Origin: Hypsibius dujardini
Taxonomy: Eukaryota > Tardigrada > Eutardigrada > Parachela > Hypsibiidae
Direction of reading: 5' to 3'
Length of the DNA stretch: 28,762 nt
Assembly (NCBI GenBank): GCA_001579985.1
Contig: LRSR01003980.1
Coordinates: 1 to 28,762 of the forward strand
Shown: positions 1 through 10,290 of the stretch, piece after piece
Numbering within the stretch: position 1 is the first letter of the stretch
Layout of the letters: each line of letters opens with the position of its first letter
Position numbers and translations under genes: made by a program
Notes under the pieces: model-generated
What the model was told of the DNA's origin: nothing
Databases searched by the model: none
Seen by the model: only the letters and a program-made list of their open reading frames with translations

Positions 1-136
1 ATGAGTTTCAGTATCTATCATTTCATAAATACGTTGAATCAACCAATCAACTGATCGTATACAATCGCAACATTTAACTAAATAATCAATCAATCAATCA
101 GTCGACTACTTAATCTACCACCATTGTTCCCCTCAC
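1..136 (-). other. Start of fibrillarin intron 3 (continues off window)
   Basis: On the minus strand the fibrillarin exon ends at 137 and is followed by GTGAGG, a good splice donor. The remaining bases to the window edge look intronic: AT-rich, with a short run of CAAT/ATCA repeats at about 84-103. No later fibrillarin exon is visible, so the catalytic domain lies to the left of the window. Confidence 0.7.
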
Positions 137-911
137 CTCAACACTGATCCGTTTCTCGCCGTAAACCGAGTCTCCGGGGGTGGAATTGATCGTGCACAGC
201 GCATCCTCCTTCCCGCGAGACACAAAAATGCCCGCATGTCGATGCGGCTCCACAACGACTGTCTTCCCACCACGCATACCTCCACGAGCTCCGCCACCTT
301 CACAATAAAAAAATCACTCAACACTCAACTCGCCTCATCTCGCCCGCAGTCCGTCGACCACTCACGTCCTCTCGGAGCTCCACGTCCGCGGGGCCCACCG
401 CGTCCACCACGATCGCCGCCGCGGAATCCACCGCGACCTCCTCCGCGGTCTCCTCCGCGAAATCCTCCCCGGCCGCCGCCGCGATCTCCACCGCGAAAAC
501 CTCCTCCACCCCTCGGCTTGAAGTCGGTGCCTCCGCGAGGGCTGAATCCACCTCCCCGGCCGCCGGCGCCGCCGAATCCACCGCGTGCGGGACCTGCAAG
601 ATGGAAGAGACAAAATTATGCCCAAAATTATTCCCAAAATTATTCCCAAAATTTTGCACAAAACAAATATTTTTCAATTTCAGATTTTCGCAAAGTTTTC
701 AGCTTTCACACGCAAGGCCTGTCAAATTTCCTCAAGAAATTTACTTCCAATGTGCGAAATCCAAACGGGCCGATGAGTTTTGAGAAATGGCAGAGAACCT
801 AAATTTTTTTTAGCACTTTTCATAACCAAAATAATGCCTAAAATAATGAACGAATTCGCATTTTTCTTAACAAGTTGTCACTTTTATCGTAAACTTACGA
901 TCAAATCCCAT
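137..911 (-). CDS. FBL: Fibrillarin, N-terminal part (rRNA 2'-O-methyltransferase of box C/D snoRNPs)
   Basis: Fibrillarin is the nucleolar methyltransferase of box C/D snoRNPs and methylates rRNA ribose 2'-OH. Three coding exons are readable on the minus strand: 911-899, 593-366 and 297-137. Exon 1 carries only MGFD plus one base and is followed by GTAAGT. Exon 2 encodes a glycine/arginine-rich (GAR) domain with three near-identical GGDRGG-type units. Exon 3 finishes the GAR domain and enters the conserved N-terminal subdomain: [20 protein letters not shown], then GDSVYGEKR and ISVE. These closely match the family's VEPHRHxGVFICRGKEDALVT and GESVYGEKR. Both complete introns are phase 1 and the frame joins cleanly. 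About 134 residues are present; the SAM-binding domain is outside the window. The start has A at -3 and G at +4. The opposite strand of exon 2 is an open proline/arginine-rich frame, which is only a shadow of the GAR codons. Confidence 0.93.
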
Positions 912-1226
912 TGTGAAATATATTTCCGATTTGCGAAATGGCCGAATAGATTGAGGATTAGGTATTGAAGATGAAGGAAAGTCGGGGAACCTGGATCACC
1001 GATATTATTTCGCAATAGAAGAAATGAAACTTTAGTCGCCGGCTTTGCTTCAATGGAGAGAACGAGATTGAAACGGCTTGGCCGAGTTGGAGTGCTCTCC
1101 TGGCCTGGTTCAGAACGCTAACCTCTTACATAGGAGAACAACGAGAGAATCAGCTGAGCAACTGAACTGAACTGACGAAGCTACTCAACATGACTCGAAT
1201 CAAAGTGCGCTCGTCAGTCGTCTCTT

Positions 1227-1385
1227 CGTGAGTAGCAGTTCACCGAAAGGTGGCGCTAAGGCTTTGTGCCCGTTAATCGTCGCATCGTGAGTAGCAGTTC
1301 ACCGAAAGGTGGCGCTAAGGCTGTGCGCCCCTTAATCGTCGCATCGTGAGTAGCAGTTCACCGAAAGCTGGAGCTAACGCTGTGC
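1227..1385. repeat. 59-bp tandem repeat, about 2.7 copies
   Basis: Units begin at 1227, 1286 and 1345 with CGTGAGTAGCAGTTCACCGA. Copies 1 and 2 are nearly identical over 59 bp; copy 3 diverges and fades after about 40 bp. Each unit contains a GTGAGT string followed by an AGTTCACCGAAAG core. The repeat lies about 320 bp upstream of the fibrillarin start codon, so a regulatory role is possible but unproven. Confidence 0.85.
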
Positions 1386-1752
1386 GTGTAAAGTATAACA
1401 AAAAGCAGTAATTTCTTTTCTTCTCGCTGCGTGACGGGTGCAATTCCAGTTCTCAAATTTTTTGATGACTCGCATAATCGCATGAAAGCAGGGAGAGAGT
1501 CGTAATTTACTGCGCGATCAATGTCATTCATCAGTCTCGAGCTGTACCTGTCTCTGGCCTTTGGTCGGCTAATACAGCATAAGCAAATAAATAAAATGCC
1601 CGTGAAATCGATACGCCGCTTCCGGTTTCCTGGGTCAATTTGAGGCGTTAACTTCTACGAGCACAAGCGAGAGGCTTATTTTGAACATTTGTATTTATTT
1701 ATTCGGGGGAGATATCTTTCAAATCCGGGCATTCCTCAACCAGTGCGTGTTA

Positions 1753-1878
1753 CTGTACTGTCACGACCTGCCGCTTTTTAGACCCACCCGTATATTATGA
1801 CTGCACACACTGTGCTTCACTGCAGTCATAATAGACGGTGGATCTAAAACGCGGCACCAAATGATCGCGGCAGTACAG
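1753..1878. mobile_element. MITE-like hairpin with TA flanks (Tc1/mariner-type ends)
   Basis: The left end reads TA then CTGTACTGTCACGACC. The right end reads GATCGCGGCAGTACAG then TA. Inner arms TGCCGCTTTTTAGACCCACC...TATTATGACTGCA and TGCAGTCATAATAGACGGTG...TTTAGA...GCGGCA pair over about 37 bp around a loop of roughly 17 nt. The element is 126 bp, with no coding capacity. TA target duplication plus long terminal inverted repeats is the pattern of non-autonomous Tc1/mariner elements; the family assignment is inference. Confidence 0.6.
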
Positions 1879-2116
1879 TACCGTATGCTTGCGATCTCAA
1901 GGGACACTTTTATGCCCTACCCGTAAATTTTAACCACCCGGGCCGTGCCTACTTCAGTGCCCTTCACCAAATTACCACTGTAGGGACAAATATAGGGAAA
2001 AGCACGACTGTACAATCAATCAATCAATCGAGCATAACGAGTAAGCTGTACGAAATTAGCCAATCAGAGAAGAGTGAATCAGATTGAACGTTCAATCGAG
2101 TCCAGGGCCATATTGA

Positions 2117-2532
2117 GGGAGGCGGGGCTTAGCTGTCCTCTGAGATCGCGAGCATACGGTATGCATGTGTCCGTCGAGGAAGCCGATAAAGTAGGGTGCA
2201 GGGAGAAGCGGCGTGGCTCATCCATGCAAACTTGATGCATTCAGGGACCAGATAGGTGACTGCGACTGGGCGCTGGCCTGTAAAATCATCGCGCATCCCT
2301 GATGTCATGATTTACTGTGGTAGACAAAGTCATAATTTGACTCACCACACACGAGTCACTGCGACTCCGCACAATTCTAATTCGGCTCGAACCTTGATCA
2401 GGTATGTACAGCTACGTTCTGTTGAAATATCAGCATAGGCGCTACGTCTACATCGTCTGTTATTGGATTTCGGGCTCATATTAGCGCAGACAAAATCTGC
2501 CTGACTAGGAAACTCCCCAAGCCCCGCCTCCC
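2117..2532. repeat. Inverted pair of GC-rich boxes
   Basis: GGGAGGCGGGGCTT at about 2117-2130 is matched in inverse orientation by AAGCCCCGCCTCCC at about 2519-2532. They may be two Sp1-like GC boxes, or the ends of a degraded element of about 416 bp. Similarity outside the 14-bp core is weak. Confidence 0.4.
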
Positions 2533-2799
2533 ATTGCCGTTTGACGAATCATAAAGCAGCCAAGCCGGTTTCCATGAATATTTGTTTTTCATAGCACGGC
2601 AAGCGCACCGACGCCATTGCCTATTCTCACACTCTCCTCTTCGCCATTCGGATTTTTGTCTGCGCGTAACTTCCATTTTTCCCGGGAGCTCTTCTCATAG
2701 TCGTCGTTGTCGTTGGAAACTTTCCCAAAGTTCGCCTGTTTTTTTCGACTGCTTCTTACTCCTTTTTCTTCCAAGCTCCCCCGCGACACAGCTGCAAAA

Positions 2800-3726
2800 A
2801 TGGTGACCACCACGACCAAGACCCTCAACTACTCCATCACCAAGGGAAACGCGACTAACTCGGTGAACGCAACCATCACCTCGACGCCGGGCTTCAACAG
2901 CAACTACCTCGGCAAGATCCCCGGCATTCTCAAGCTGGTAGAGCTGGTTCTCGCTGCGGTGGCCATCGGCCTGGTGGCGTCCCTCCGGACCGAGCACCGA
3001 CCCCTTATCGTCGACCAGAGCGGCAACGTCAACCCAAACCCCGGCCAACAATGGTACGTTTCCTTCCTATTCTTATTGGTCTGCGGACCAGTTATTTAAA
3101 TTTTCTAAATTGTTCCACTATCGTGGTTGGTCTGCGGACCAGTTGATTGCTTCCTGATTATTTTGCTGCGCTTTTCTACCCTTGATTTGTTTCCTGGTGT
3201 TGAGGGTAGTTAGATGGTTTAAAGCTTTTGTGTCCTCCAACGGGGGCTAGCGCATTTTCCAGTATCCTTACGTCTCTGCAATCTGGCGATCCTTAACTGG
3301 TCCGGGGACCAGTTGTGCCAGTATACTAATTGGTCTTTATGCCTTCCCCTGCGTAGGTTCTCCTATGTTCGTGAGCAGTTCCTGGTGGGCGAGGTCTACT
3401 TCCTGTGCGCCCACACTGCCGTGCTGGTGTTCCTCGTTATCATTCTCGATTCCTATCTGTTCCACACCACCTCGGCTATGATCATCCCCAAGGCGACCAC
3501 GCTGGAGAATGTGGTCAACATCATCCTCGCGCTGCTGCTTCTGGCTGCCGGCATCCTGGAAATCGTGCAGACGGTGCAGTGGAAGTACGACAACATCAAC
3601 CGCATCATCATGGACAATGAGGCGCTTCGCATTGCCGCCGGCGCGATTGCTCTTCTCAACGGACTCCTCTTCATCGGGTCGTTTGTCCTGTCGCGGAAGG
3701 AGCTGGCTGGTCCCAAGACCCTCTAA
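2800..3726 (+). CDS. Four-transmembrane MARVEL-domain protein
   Basis: Two exons, 2800-3053 and 3357-3726, encode 207 residues. The donor ATG|GTACGT and acceptor CGTAG|GTTC split a TGG codon and keep the frame. The start was chosen at 2800 (AAAAATGG, good context); no ATG lies in frame just upstream. The protein has a Thr/Asn-rich N-terminus, then four hydrophobic helices at about residues 44-62, 97-120, 136-159 and 175-197, with a short charged tail ending KTL. Size, helix spacing and charge pattern fit the MARVEL fold (plasmolipin/MAL/CMTM-like), used in vesicle trafficking and membrane apposition. I cannot choose a subfamily. Three NxS/T sequons sit in the first 25 residues, although MARVEL N-termini are normally cytosolic, so they are probably unused. 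Confidence 0.8.
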
Positions 3727-3747
3727 GCCGGTCCGCAGACCAGTTGC
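3076..3747. repeat. Palindromic GGTCYGCRGACC-type motif, four copies
   Basis: Near-identical palindromes occur at 3076-3093 and 3127-3144 (TTGGTCTGCGGACCAGTT), at 3296-3314 (ACTGGTCCGGGGACCAGTT) and at 3728-3747 (GGTCCGCAGACCAGTT inside). Three are in the single intron of the MARVEL gene. The fourth begins one base after its stop codon and is in the opposite orientation. Each could form a short stem or bind a dimeric factor. Confidence 0.75.
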
Positions 3748-4385
3748 GGCACTTTGTTCCAGCTGAGTATTTTTTCTGCGTTTAAGTCTCTTCTCTCCTT
3801 TATCTACTCTTTTATTATGTCTCTGTGAGCCCTTTTTATCCATCGCATAGCTAGCTCTACCGAGAATCTCTGGGAGCGCGGATCTTTTTGTTTTATACTT
3901 AGTGTCTGTGTGTGCGCTCCTCCTACTCGGTAGCAGTGCGTTGATTTGTCACGTTGGTTTTATCACTCTTCAAGTACATGTCTAGTACCGAGCGTTTTTT
4001 ACGGATTTTTTTGGGCTGAGTCTAGTGGGAGATTATAAAAAAAAGTGTAAACCATCTTTTGGGGAAGTTTGGTGCGCGCGGGCGATCGTGCTCCCTCTTT
4101 AAGTCTCAGTTCACTGTTTGGCGGCAACTATCTGAGCGAAAGAAATTGTCGCTCCAGGGGAAAACTTCGACACGTGTAGGAGGCATGCATTTTCGGTCGA
4201 GCTACAGGGAAAAATTAAAAATAGAAAGGCGCCGGTTGAAAAATGGCGAAGGAATGAAGCGATTAAATCGCCGCAGACATGAATTTGTAAGAGGCAGACA
4301 TGTGCGAGCTCGCTGTCTATCGCTGGTCATGCTTTGGTGGTAGTGTCTGAACCGTTAAACTTGCCTGAATATCTGAATCTGTAAC

Positions 4386-4396
4386 TGTCTGCCTGC

Positions 4397-4434
<38 letters not shown>

Positions 4435-4540
4435 GCCGTCTGCCTGCTTGCCTGTCGGTTTGTCTGTTTTCCTGACTGGGTGTCTGTCTGTGTGTTTTTG
4501 TTTGCATGTCTGTCTTTCTGCCTGCCTGCATATCCCTGGT
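4386..4540. repeat. CTGT tetranucleotide array
   Basis: A perfect CTGT run occupies about 4396-4433. It degrades on both sides into CTGC and CTGT variants as far as about 4540. Confidence 0.9.
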
Positions 4541-5103
4541 GATTGCAGACAAAGCGCGGTCAGTTGAAGTGCGCATTTAGAATTAAACCGCAGTTTAAAG
4601 CGTGTTTTCGTGTCTGATAAAATTTCAATGTCGCAATTGACCCATATGAAGTGCTGTGCTGTTGCTTGCTGTGCTGCGGATTTAAACGTGGCAGCAAGCA
4701 GTAAGTACAGTAGTCAAGTCATGCATGTGCTTAATAATTTCCCTCTCTTCCTTGGCTACCGCAGAACTGGAAAGCTTCCGAGAGGTCAGCGGCCATTGAA
4801 GAGGGCAAGACACCGGCCTGCCAGACTCACGAAACTGGACGCATACAGACTGGACGCAGACAGACGCAGACAGACAGACTCACAGGGCCACTGTCTAATT
4901 TGACTTTACGCGGAATTTTTCAATTTCCACAGATATAATAGCGCGAGCGAGAGAGGCAGAGTAGACACACAGACAGCGACACACAGACACAGGCAGACAA
5001 CCGGTTCGAAGCGCGCGTTTACTTCGAGAAAGATCGAACAGTGGCGATTACATTCCACACTTTTCGGCTTTATTTTTAGTCACCCTTCCCATCGGCTTGC
5101 TCA

Positions 5104-5155
5104 CTGTCTGCCTTGTCTGCCTGTCTGTCTGCCTGTCTGTCTGTCTATGTCTGCT
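5104..5155. repeat. Short CTGT/CTGC array
   Basis: CTGTCTGCC and CTGTCTGT variants repeat over about 50 bp. Confidence 0.8.
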
Positions 5156-5438
5156 TGACTCGCTGTGCTGTTATACCATCATAGCCGCACAAAAGAATCA
5201 CTCAGCGCAAATTACAAGAAGTCAGACAGCGGTTCGGTATGTGTGGTGCCTAGATTAGAAGGCGTGAGGCTCCTCGGCAACATAAAAATGTACCGTCATA
5301 TACAGCAAACTGCGATTGCTGGAAAAGAATTCTTCGCGATGGGAAATTTTTACCCACAGATATTATACGCTAAACAACACGCACCCAAGAGGAAGACATT
5401 CCATTCCATTACGCAACAAATTCCCCGGCCGATGCGCA

Positions 5439-5570
5439 GACACACAGACAGACACAGACACAGACAGGCACCAAGCACAGGCACAGTGAGGCACCAGGCA
5501 CAGACACAGACAGGCACCAGGCACAGACACAGTGAGGCACCAGGCACAGACACAGACACAGACAGGCTAT
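5439..5570. repeat. CAGACA/CAGGCAC minisatellite
   Basis: The sequence alternates CACAGACAGGCACCAGG and CACAGACACAGTGAGG blocks, forming a higher-order repeat of about 30 bp built on CAGACA. Confidence 0.8.
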
Positions 5571-5571
5571 A

Positions 5572-5600
5572 GGAAAACCCCAACGTCTGAGGGGTTTTCC
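5572..5600. promoter_or_regulatory. Perfect 10-bp stem made of two kappa-B-like boxes
   Basis: GGAAAACCCC (5572-5581) and GGGGTTTTCC (5591-5600) are exact reverse complements separated by 9 nt. GGGGTTTTCC fits the Rel/NF-kB consensus GGGRNWYYCC. A related GGGGTTTTCCG occurs alone near 7527. The distance to any gene makes a function speculative; it could equally be a chance hairpin. Confidence 0.3.
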
Positions 5601-6101
5601 GTATGCGTGTTTGCGCGTTCCGGGGTCCGCAGCAACAACTTTCGGATCGATATACAAATTGCGATGTAGAAGTAAACGAGACGGGGCGATTTTATTTACT
5701 CGATCCCTTTTGGTATGAGCGGCGCGACTTGGTCTGAATCTGATTACCACACAGGCACTACGCTGTGGAATTTTTTTAGAATTTTCTTTGTTTGCAGAGT
5801 TCCTGGTTGTTGTGTTGTTATTGGGGGATTACGGCAAGGAAAATTACAACAAATCAAGATTTCTGGGCAACGAAATTCGTAATGCGTATATCGAGTTGAT
5901 TGATCGATCAATAAGCCGGTTTAAAATTTTCACCAGTCAAACAACGTGTAGTCTTGTTTGCCAAACCACACCAAATCAAAAGTTTGCAAATAATCTGTAA
6001 GCGGCTGTACCATGCACTGGTCAGGCATTTGTCTGAATCATTGATTCTTGTAGGCGGCACTGTGTTTTTTACTGCAAATGTCTACACGACCCAAGTCTGT
6101 A

Positions 6102-6102
6102 C

Positions 6103-6137
<35 letters not shown>

Positions 6138-6138
6138 T
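6102..6138. repeat. CTGT array
   Basis: An almost perfect run of about nine TCTG units. Confidence 0.9.
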
Positions 6139-6451
6139 GGAGCACTGTGGAACAAATTCAATTGTCTCCGTAAATGCAAATGACTTGCGAACTCAAGTGG
6201 TGATGTCTGTATGAGTAAGTAGCGGTCCATTGTCTGCCTGTTTGACGCGGTTATGCTTTGAAAGTCGTTTAATATGTTTACCGTCTAGAATTTTTGTTAG
6301 CGCAGTTTAATTTCATTTAAATTCAAACATTTTATTTATCCTTTTTTTTCTACTAACAATGAATTAAGTTTATACTAATTAACACACACAAATTTGCTAA
6401 TTACTTGAATTTTGGGTAGTTCTGGCATTAGCATCACCACTTGGAGTGGTC

Positions 6452-6490
6452 GACTGATTGATTGATTGATTGATTGATTGAACAATTGAT
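6452..6490. repeat. GATT array
   Basis: A run of TGATTGAT units (GATT family), the second tetranucleotide type that recurs through this window. Confidence 0.8.
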
Positions 6491-6581
6491 CAGGCAAGGC
6501 TGGTACTTTCCATTCCTCCCTTGGGTTCTTCACGAACAAATCTAATTCGAATGGGAAGTAGGCGGTTCGTAAAGGCAATTA

Positions 6582-6599
6582 CACACACACACGAGAGAG

Positions 6600-6651
<52 letters not shown>

Positions 6652-6653
6652 TG
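6582..6653. repeat. CA then GA dinucleotide microsatellite
   Basis: A short CA run passes directly into GAGAGACAGA and then a long GA run. Confidence 0.9.
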
Positions 6654-6848
6654 CTACAGTAAACAATTTAAAAACCCACGGCGACGAAAATGGCGCGTAG
6701 AAGACCAACAGACAGAGCTCCCCAATAAGGACTCGTATACACACTGCGTGACTACCGTAATGACTCTCGCTGCTCGCTCGCGACGGCTGACTATGAACCC
6801 CATTACGTAAGACATCTCCGCCAGTCAAAGATCAAAAAAACAACTGAC

Positions 6849-6960
6849 GTGTTGTTTGCGTGTGTGTCTGTGTGTCTGTGTGTCTGTGTCTGTTGCTGGT
6901 CCTCGTCAAGTGGTGCCCTATACAAGTATATGGAGATAGACAGACAGACAGACACAGACA
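6849..6960. repeat. TGTGTC array and CAGA array
   Basis: Repeated TGTGTCTG units at about 6849-6895 are followed by a short CAGACAGACAGACA run at about 6937-6960. Confidence 0.75.
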
Positions 6961-7696
6961 GCATATAGTCCGTAGACTCCGTGCTACACCCCGTTGTAGT
7001 ATTCCGAGTTGTAAAGTGAGAGAACCTCTTAATGAGGGTCGCTGGGTCGTCGGTCGAGTCGGTCGAGCGTGGCCACGGAGGTCGCCCCCTGGACTCGTCG
7101 TAACTGTAGACCCTGTATACACACGGACTCGTATATACCGGCAGACACGGCCAGATGGGCGAGGACCCACTGAACTCGTGTATGTCACACAGCATGGTCG
7201 ATCCCTGTCAAGGTCCAAACGGGCAAAAAAACCCGCAGACACACACGCGGACTCATCATTTTTCCCACGGAGGAGACATTAAACCGACTCCCAGGGTGGC
7301 CGAATTTTAATACGGCCGTATGATAACCACTACATGGATGCGTATGTATGTACAACGGTGTACGTTTAGATCGTCCTGGGTTTTCCGCTAAAATACGAGT
7401 ACTCTACTACGAGGGCAGTGGGAAATTCCAGTGTAAACTATGAGTACGCGAAGAGATCGCGTTTGGTCGACTTCCGGTCCGTTGACATCTCGAGTCGAAG
7501 TGGCGGAGGCGGAGGAGGATGGGGGGTTTTCCGTTTTATCTTCATTAGCTCTCTCGCCTGCGCAGAGACTGTCTCTTTTCTTAGAATGAACGTGATGACC
7601 CCAAACGAGACCTTCTCTGGTTGATGATGGCGAGATGATGCAAGTTGCGGTTAAACATAGTATGTGGAAGGGCAGTTGCCGTCATAAAGATGCAGT

Positions 7697-8028
7697 CAGA
7701 GAAACAGACAGGCAGGCACACAAGCACACAGGCAGGCAGACAAGCAGGCAGGCAGGCAGATAGACAGGCAGGCAAGCACACAGGCAGACAGACAGACAAA
7801 CAGACAAACAGACAGGCAGGCAAGCACACAGGCAGACAGACAGACAAACAGACAGGCAGGCAAGCAGGCAGGCAGGCAGGCAGGCAGATAAATAAGCAGG
7901 CAAGCAGGCAAGGAGGCAGGCAGGCAGGCAGACAAACAGGCAGGCAATTAGGCGGGCAGACAACCATACAAACAGACACAAAGGCACACAGACACACTGA
8001 CGCAGATAGACGGGCAGACAGAAAAGCC
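7697..8028. repeat. 330-bp CAGA/CAGG array
   Basis: This is the longest array in the gene-poor spacer. CAGACAGG, CAGGCAGG and CAAGCA units mix, with internal higher-order repeats such as CAGGCAAGCACACAGGCAGA at about 7764 and again near 7816. Confidence 0.9.
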
Positions 8029-8740
8029 TCCTGAACTCTAGTAAAGAGGGCTTGTCTCTCAGATAAACAGACTAAACAGTATTGGTATCTTCTCCCAGGT
8101 GTCCCAGCCAGGCATAATTACAGCATTCCATGTGAGACACGCACACCACCGGAAGTGCTATATATATGACAGGGTGTGCATGGCGTGCCGATCAAGGTCG
8201 CCCTCCGGCAGATGGCCCACTCAGATGCCATTGTGTTGATAGTGAGAGATCCATTAGTAATAAAGGAATGTCAGTAGAGTAAACCAACGTATATGTATAC
8301 ATATATGCACATATACATATGGATAGCTTAGAATACAATAATATCAAGTCACAATTTATCATTCACCGGTGTAGTCATCATAAACAAACCATGATATGAA
8401 TGGCATGCAGTTTTTGTTTTGCAGACATATTCATTGCACTCTGTGCGCGGAGTACTCTACAAGACATGACAATTAAGTCGGCTACTCTTGAGAGTAGTAC
8501 ATTCTTTCTGCAAACGTGGTATGATCGTGAGAGGTGTATTAATTCGGCAAAAAGCACAACCGCAACGGATGCCAATTGCCAATGTCAGATAGAAAAACGT
8601 TAATTGGTGGTTGCAGTTGTCTGCCAGATCGATCGTGACCCCAGGTATTAATAGCGGTAGAAGCGCAGCTAGATGATATAGCGGAACCTCCTTATAGTTC
8701 TCTCTTCTGGGGAATTAAACTGTGAAAGCTGCATCAGATT

Positions 8741-8772
8741 GTTTGTCTGTCTCTTGCCTGCCTGTCTGTCTA

Positions 8773-8823
<51 letters not shown>

Positions 8824-8870
8824 GACTGTCTGTCTATCTGTCTGGTCTGTCTGCCTGCTTGTCTGCTTGC
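8741..8870. repeat. CTGT array
   Basis: The central part (about 8770-8825) is almost perfect CTGT. The edges carry CTGC and CTAT variants. Confidence 0.9.
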
Positions 8871-9659
8871 CTACCCACTAATGGATTGTTCCCTGTGGTC
8901 TCAAGCAAAGAAAGTTCGCCCTGCCGTGTGCATCGCCAGATTTGGACGCGTGTTTCCCGCAACGAGATTACTCCGGCTTATCTCCAGCGATCTGGCATAT
9001 CAGCTCTTGCGTACTACCATCCACCGACCCCCGACCCGACACATGGCCTGTCCATATGGTTTCCCGGAGGCAATTTTAAAGCTATGCTGCGGCGGGGCGA
9101 GAGGGAATCCCGGGGATGGCAGTGATTTATTATGATAATCCGTCTTGATATGATCGCGAGACCGCAAATTCAGTCAAAGGCAAAATAGGCCGCGGGGAAG
9201 CTGCTAGCCAGATCTCACGTTTCGCCTCTCGTAGTAGGGCTATATTTATGGCAGGATGTACGGGGGGGGGTGTCTGTCTGTCCGTGTGTGCTTACGCTAG
9301 TTTACGACTGAGACACGGTTATGGCCTGTCAGCAAGGCAGGAGAGATAGTGGACACAGACACAGACAATTAAACCGCGCTTTCATTGAGCTATATCAACC
9401 GGAAACGAATTAATGCTTTTAATTTCCGGGTTTCCTACTAGATGGGTTCCTGATTACGAGCTGTCTGTCTTGACACACACCGCAGCGCTATGACAGTGTC
9501 CCGACAAGATGTTTTGGTAAGAGGAAGGAAGAGGAAGACTATTATAGACACTCATGTTTCCGGCACAAGGAGAACGTGTTTCACGTGGAGACGCTCGGGC
9601 ACACAACAAGACTGAACCGGCCTGGAAGAATGGCCAGGCGTTAAATACGATGCGGTACG

Positions 9660-9790
9660 GTAGACAGACAAAGACAGGCAGAGAGGCAGAGAGTCAGACA
9701 AAGTCGGACAGACATACAGAGAGACAGACAAATAGACAAACAAGTAGACAGACAGACAGAGACAATCAGACAGACAGGCAAATTGACATA
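9660..9790. repeat. Imperfect CAGA array
   Basis: CAGACAAA, CAGAGAGG and CAGACAGA units repeat over about 130 bp with frequent single-base changes, suggesting an older array. Confidence 0.8.
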
Positions 9791-10149
9791 TCTTCATCAG
9801 ACAAACATCCGGGTAGGTAAAACAATTTCGTAGCTACTTTATGTAGATTAACACGAGTTGTCTGGCCCGCTAGACAGCTATGGCTAGTCAATTGATGTCT
9901 ACCTCACGAAAACACCGCTTCATTCAGTCTCTCATCAAATGAATAATTTAATACCACTAGGGGAAAGTGTTCGGTAACTGTTTCCGGGTGTGTGCCAAAG
10001 AGATGACCGCCGTCAAGTGCCTGGATTTGCATAACACATGTAAACGTTCGCCGCGCCGTCTATAGGAAATTGGACACAGCTCATCATACTTTAGGCAAAT
10101 ACAATTTCGAGTTGCGACAATCAAGTCCGCTTTTCATAAAAATGAAACC

Positions 10150-10290
10150 ATGTCTGTCTGCTGGATTGTCTATCTCCATATCTGTCTGTCTCTCTGTCTG
10201 TCTGTCCGCCTGTCTCTGTGTGTGTCTGTGTCTTGTCTGTGTGTCTGTCTGTCTTACTGTCAATCTCTCCCTCTCCGTCTATTTGTCTTC
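10150..10290. repeat. Imperfect CTGT array
   Basis: CTGT units are interspersed with CTCT and TGTGTCTG variants. The array lies about 250 bp beyond the TMEM256 stop codon on its 3' side. Confidence 0.8.

Larger units (their letters stand above)
912..2799. other. Divergent spacer between fibrillarin and the MARVEL gene
   Basis: This 1.9-kb stretch separates two divergently transcribed genes and must hold both promoters and 5' UTRs. I see no coding exon in it. It contains three tandem 59-bp units (1227-1385), a MITE-like hairpin (1753-1878), a short CAAT array (about 2016-2036) and two inverted GC-rich boxes (2117-2532). Just upstream of the MARVEL start the plus strand is pyrimidine-rich (2730-2785), which suits the 5' UTR of a highly expressed gene. 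No TATA box stands out. Confidence 0.6.

Noticed and set aside
236-802. Proline/arginine-rich open frame on the plus strand
   Set aside because: It is the complement of the fibrillarin Gly/Arg-rich exon; the minus-strand reading matches fibrillarin across two further exons.
4059-4343. Basic open frame downstream of the MARVEL gene
   Set aside because: It is Arg/Lys-rich with no domain and no good start context; more likely 3' UTR or spacer.
5004-5014. GGTTCGAAGCG string like a tRNA B box
   Set aside because: I could not build a matching A box, anticodon arm or acceptor stem around it.
7581-8034. Long open frames on both strands reading Cys-Leu-Ser-Val / Cys-Leu-Pro-Ala or Gln-Thr-Asp-Arg strings (also at 15642-16175, 20663-21210, 25025-25295 and 27109-27531)
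   Set aside because: They are translations of stop-free CTGT/CAGA arrays. Length is not a multiple-of-three unit, codon use is that of the repeat, and inside genes they fall exactly between exons.
8296-8322. Self-complementary TATACATATATGCACATATA-type stretch
   Set aside because: A short AT-rich alternating sequence folds on itself by composition; no element boundaries or flanking duplication are visible.
8859-9125. Open frame with mixed composition after a CTGT array
   Set aside because: It has no recognisable motif, part of it is repeat, no ATG context or splice partners were found, and a second frame is equally open over the same bases.
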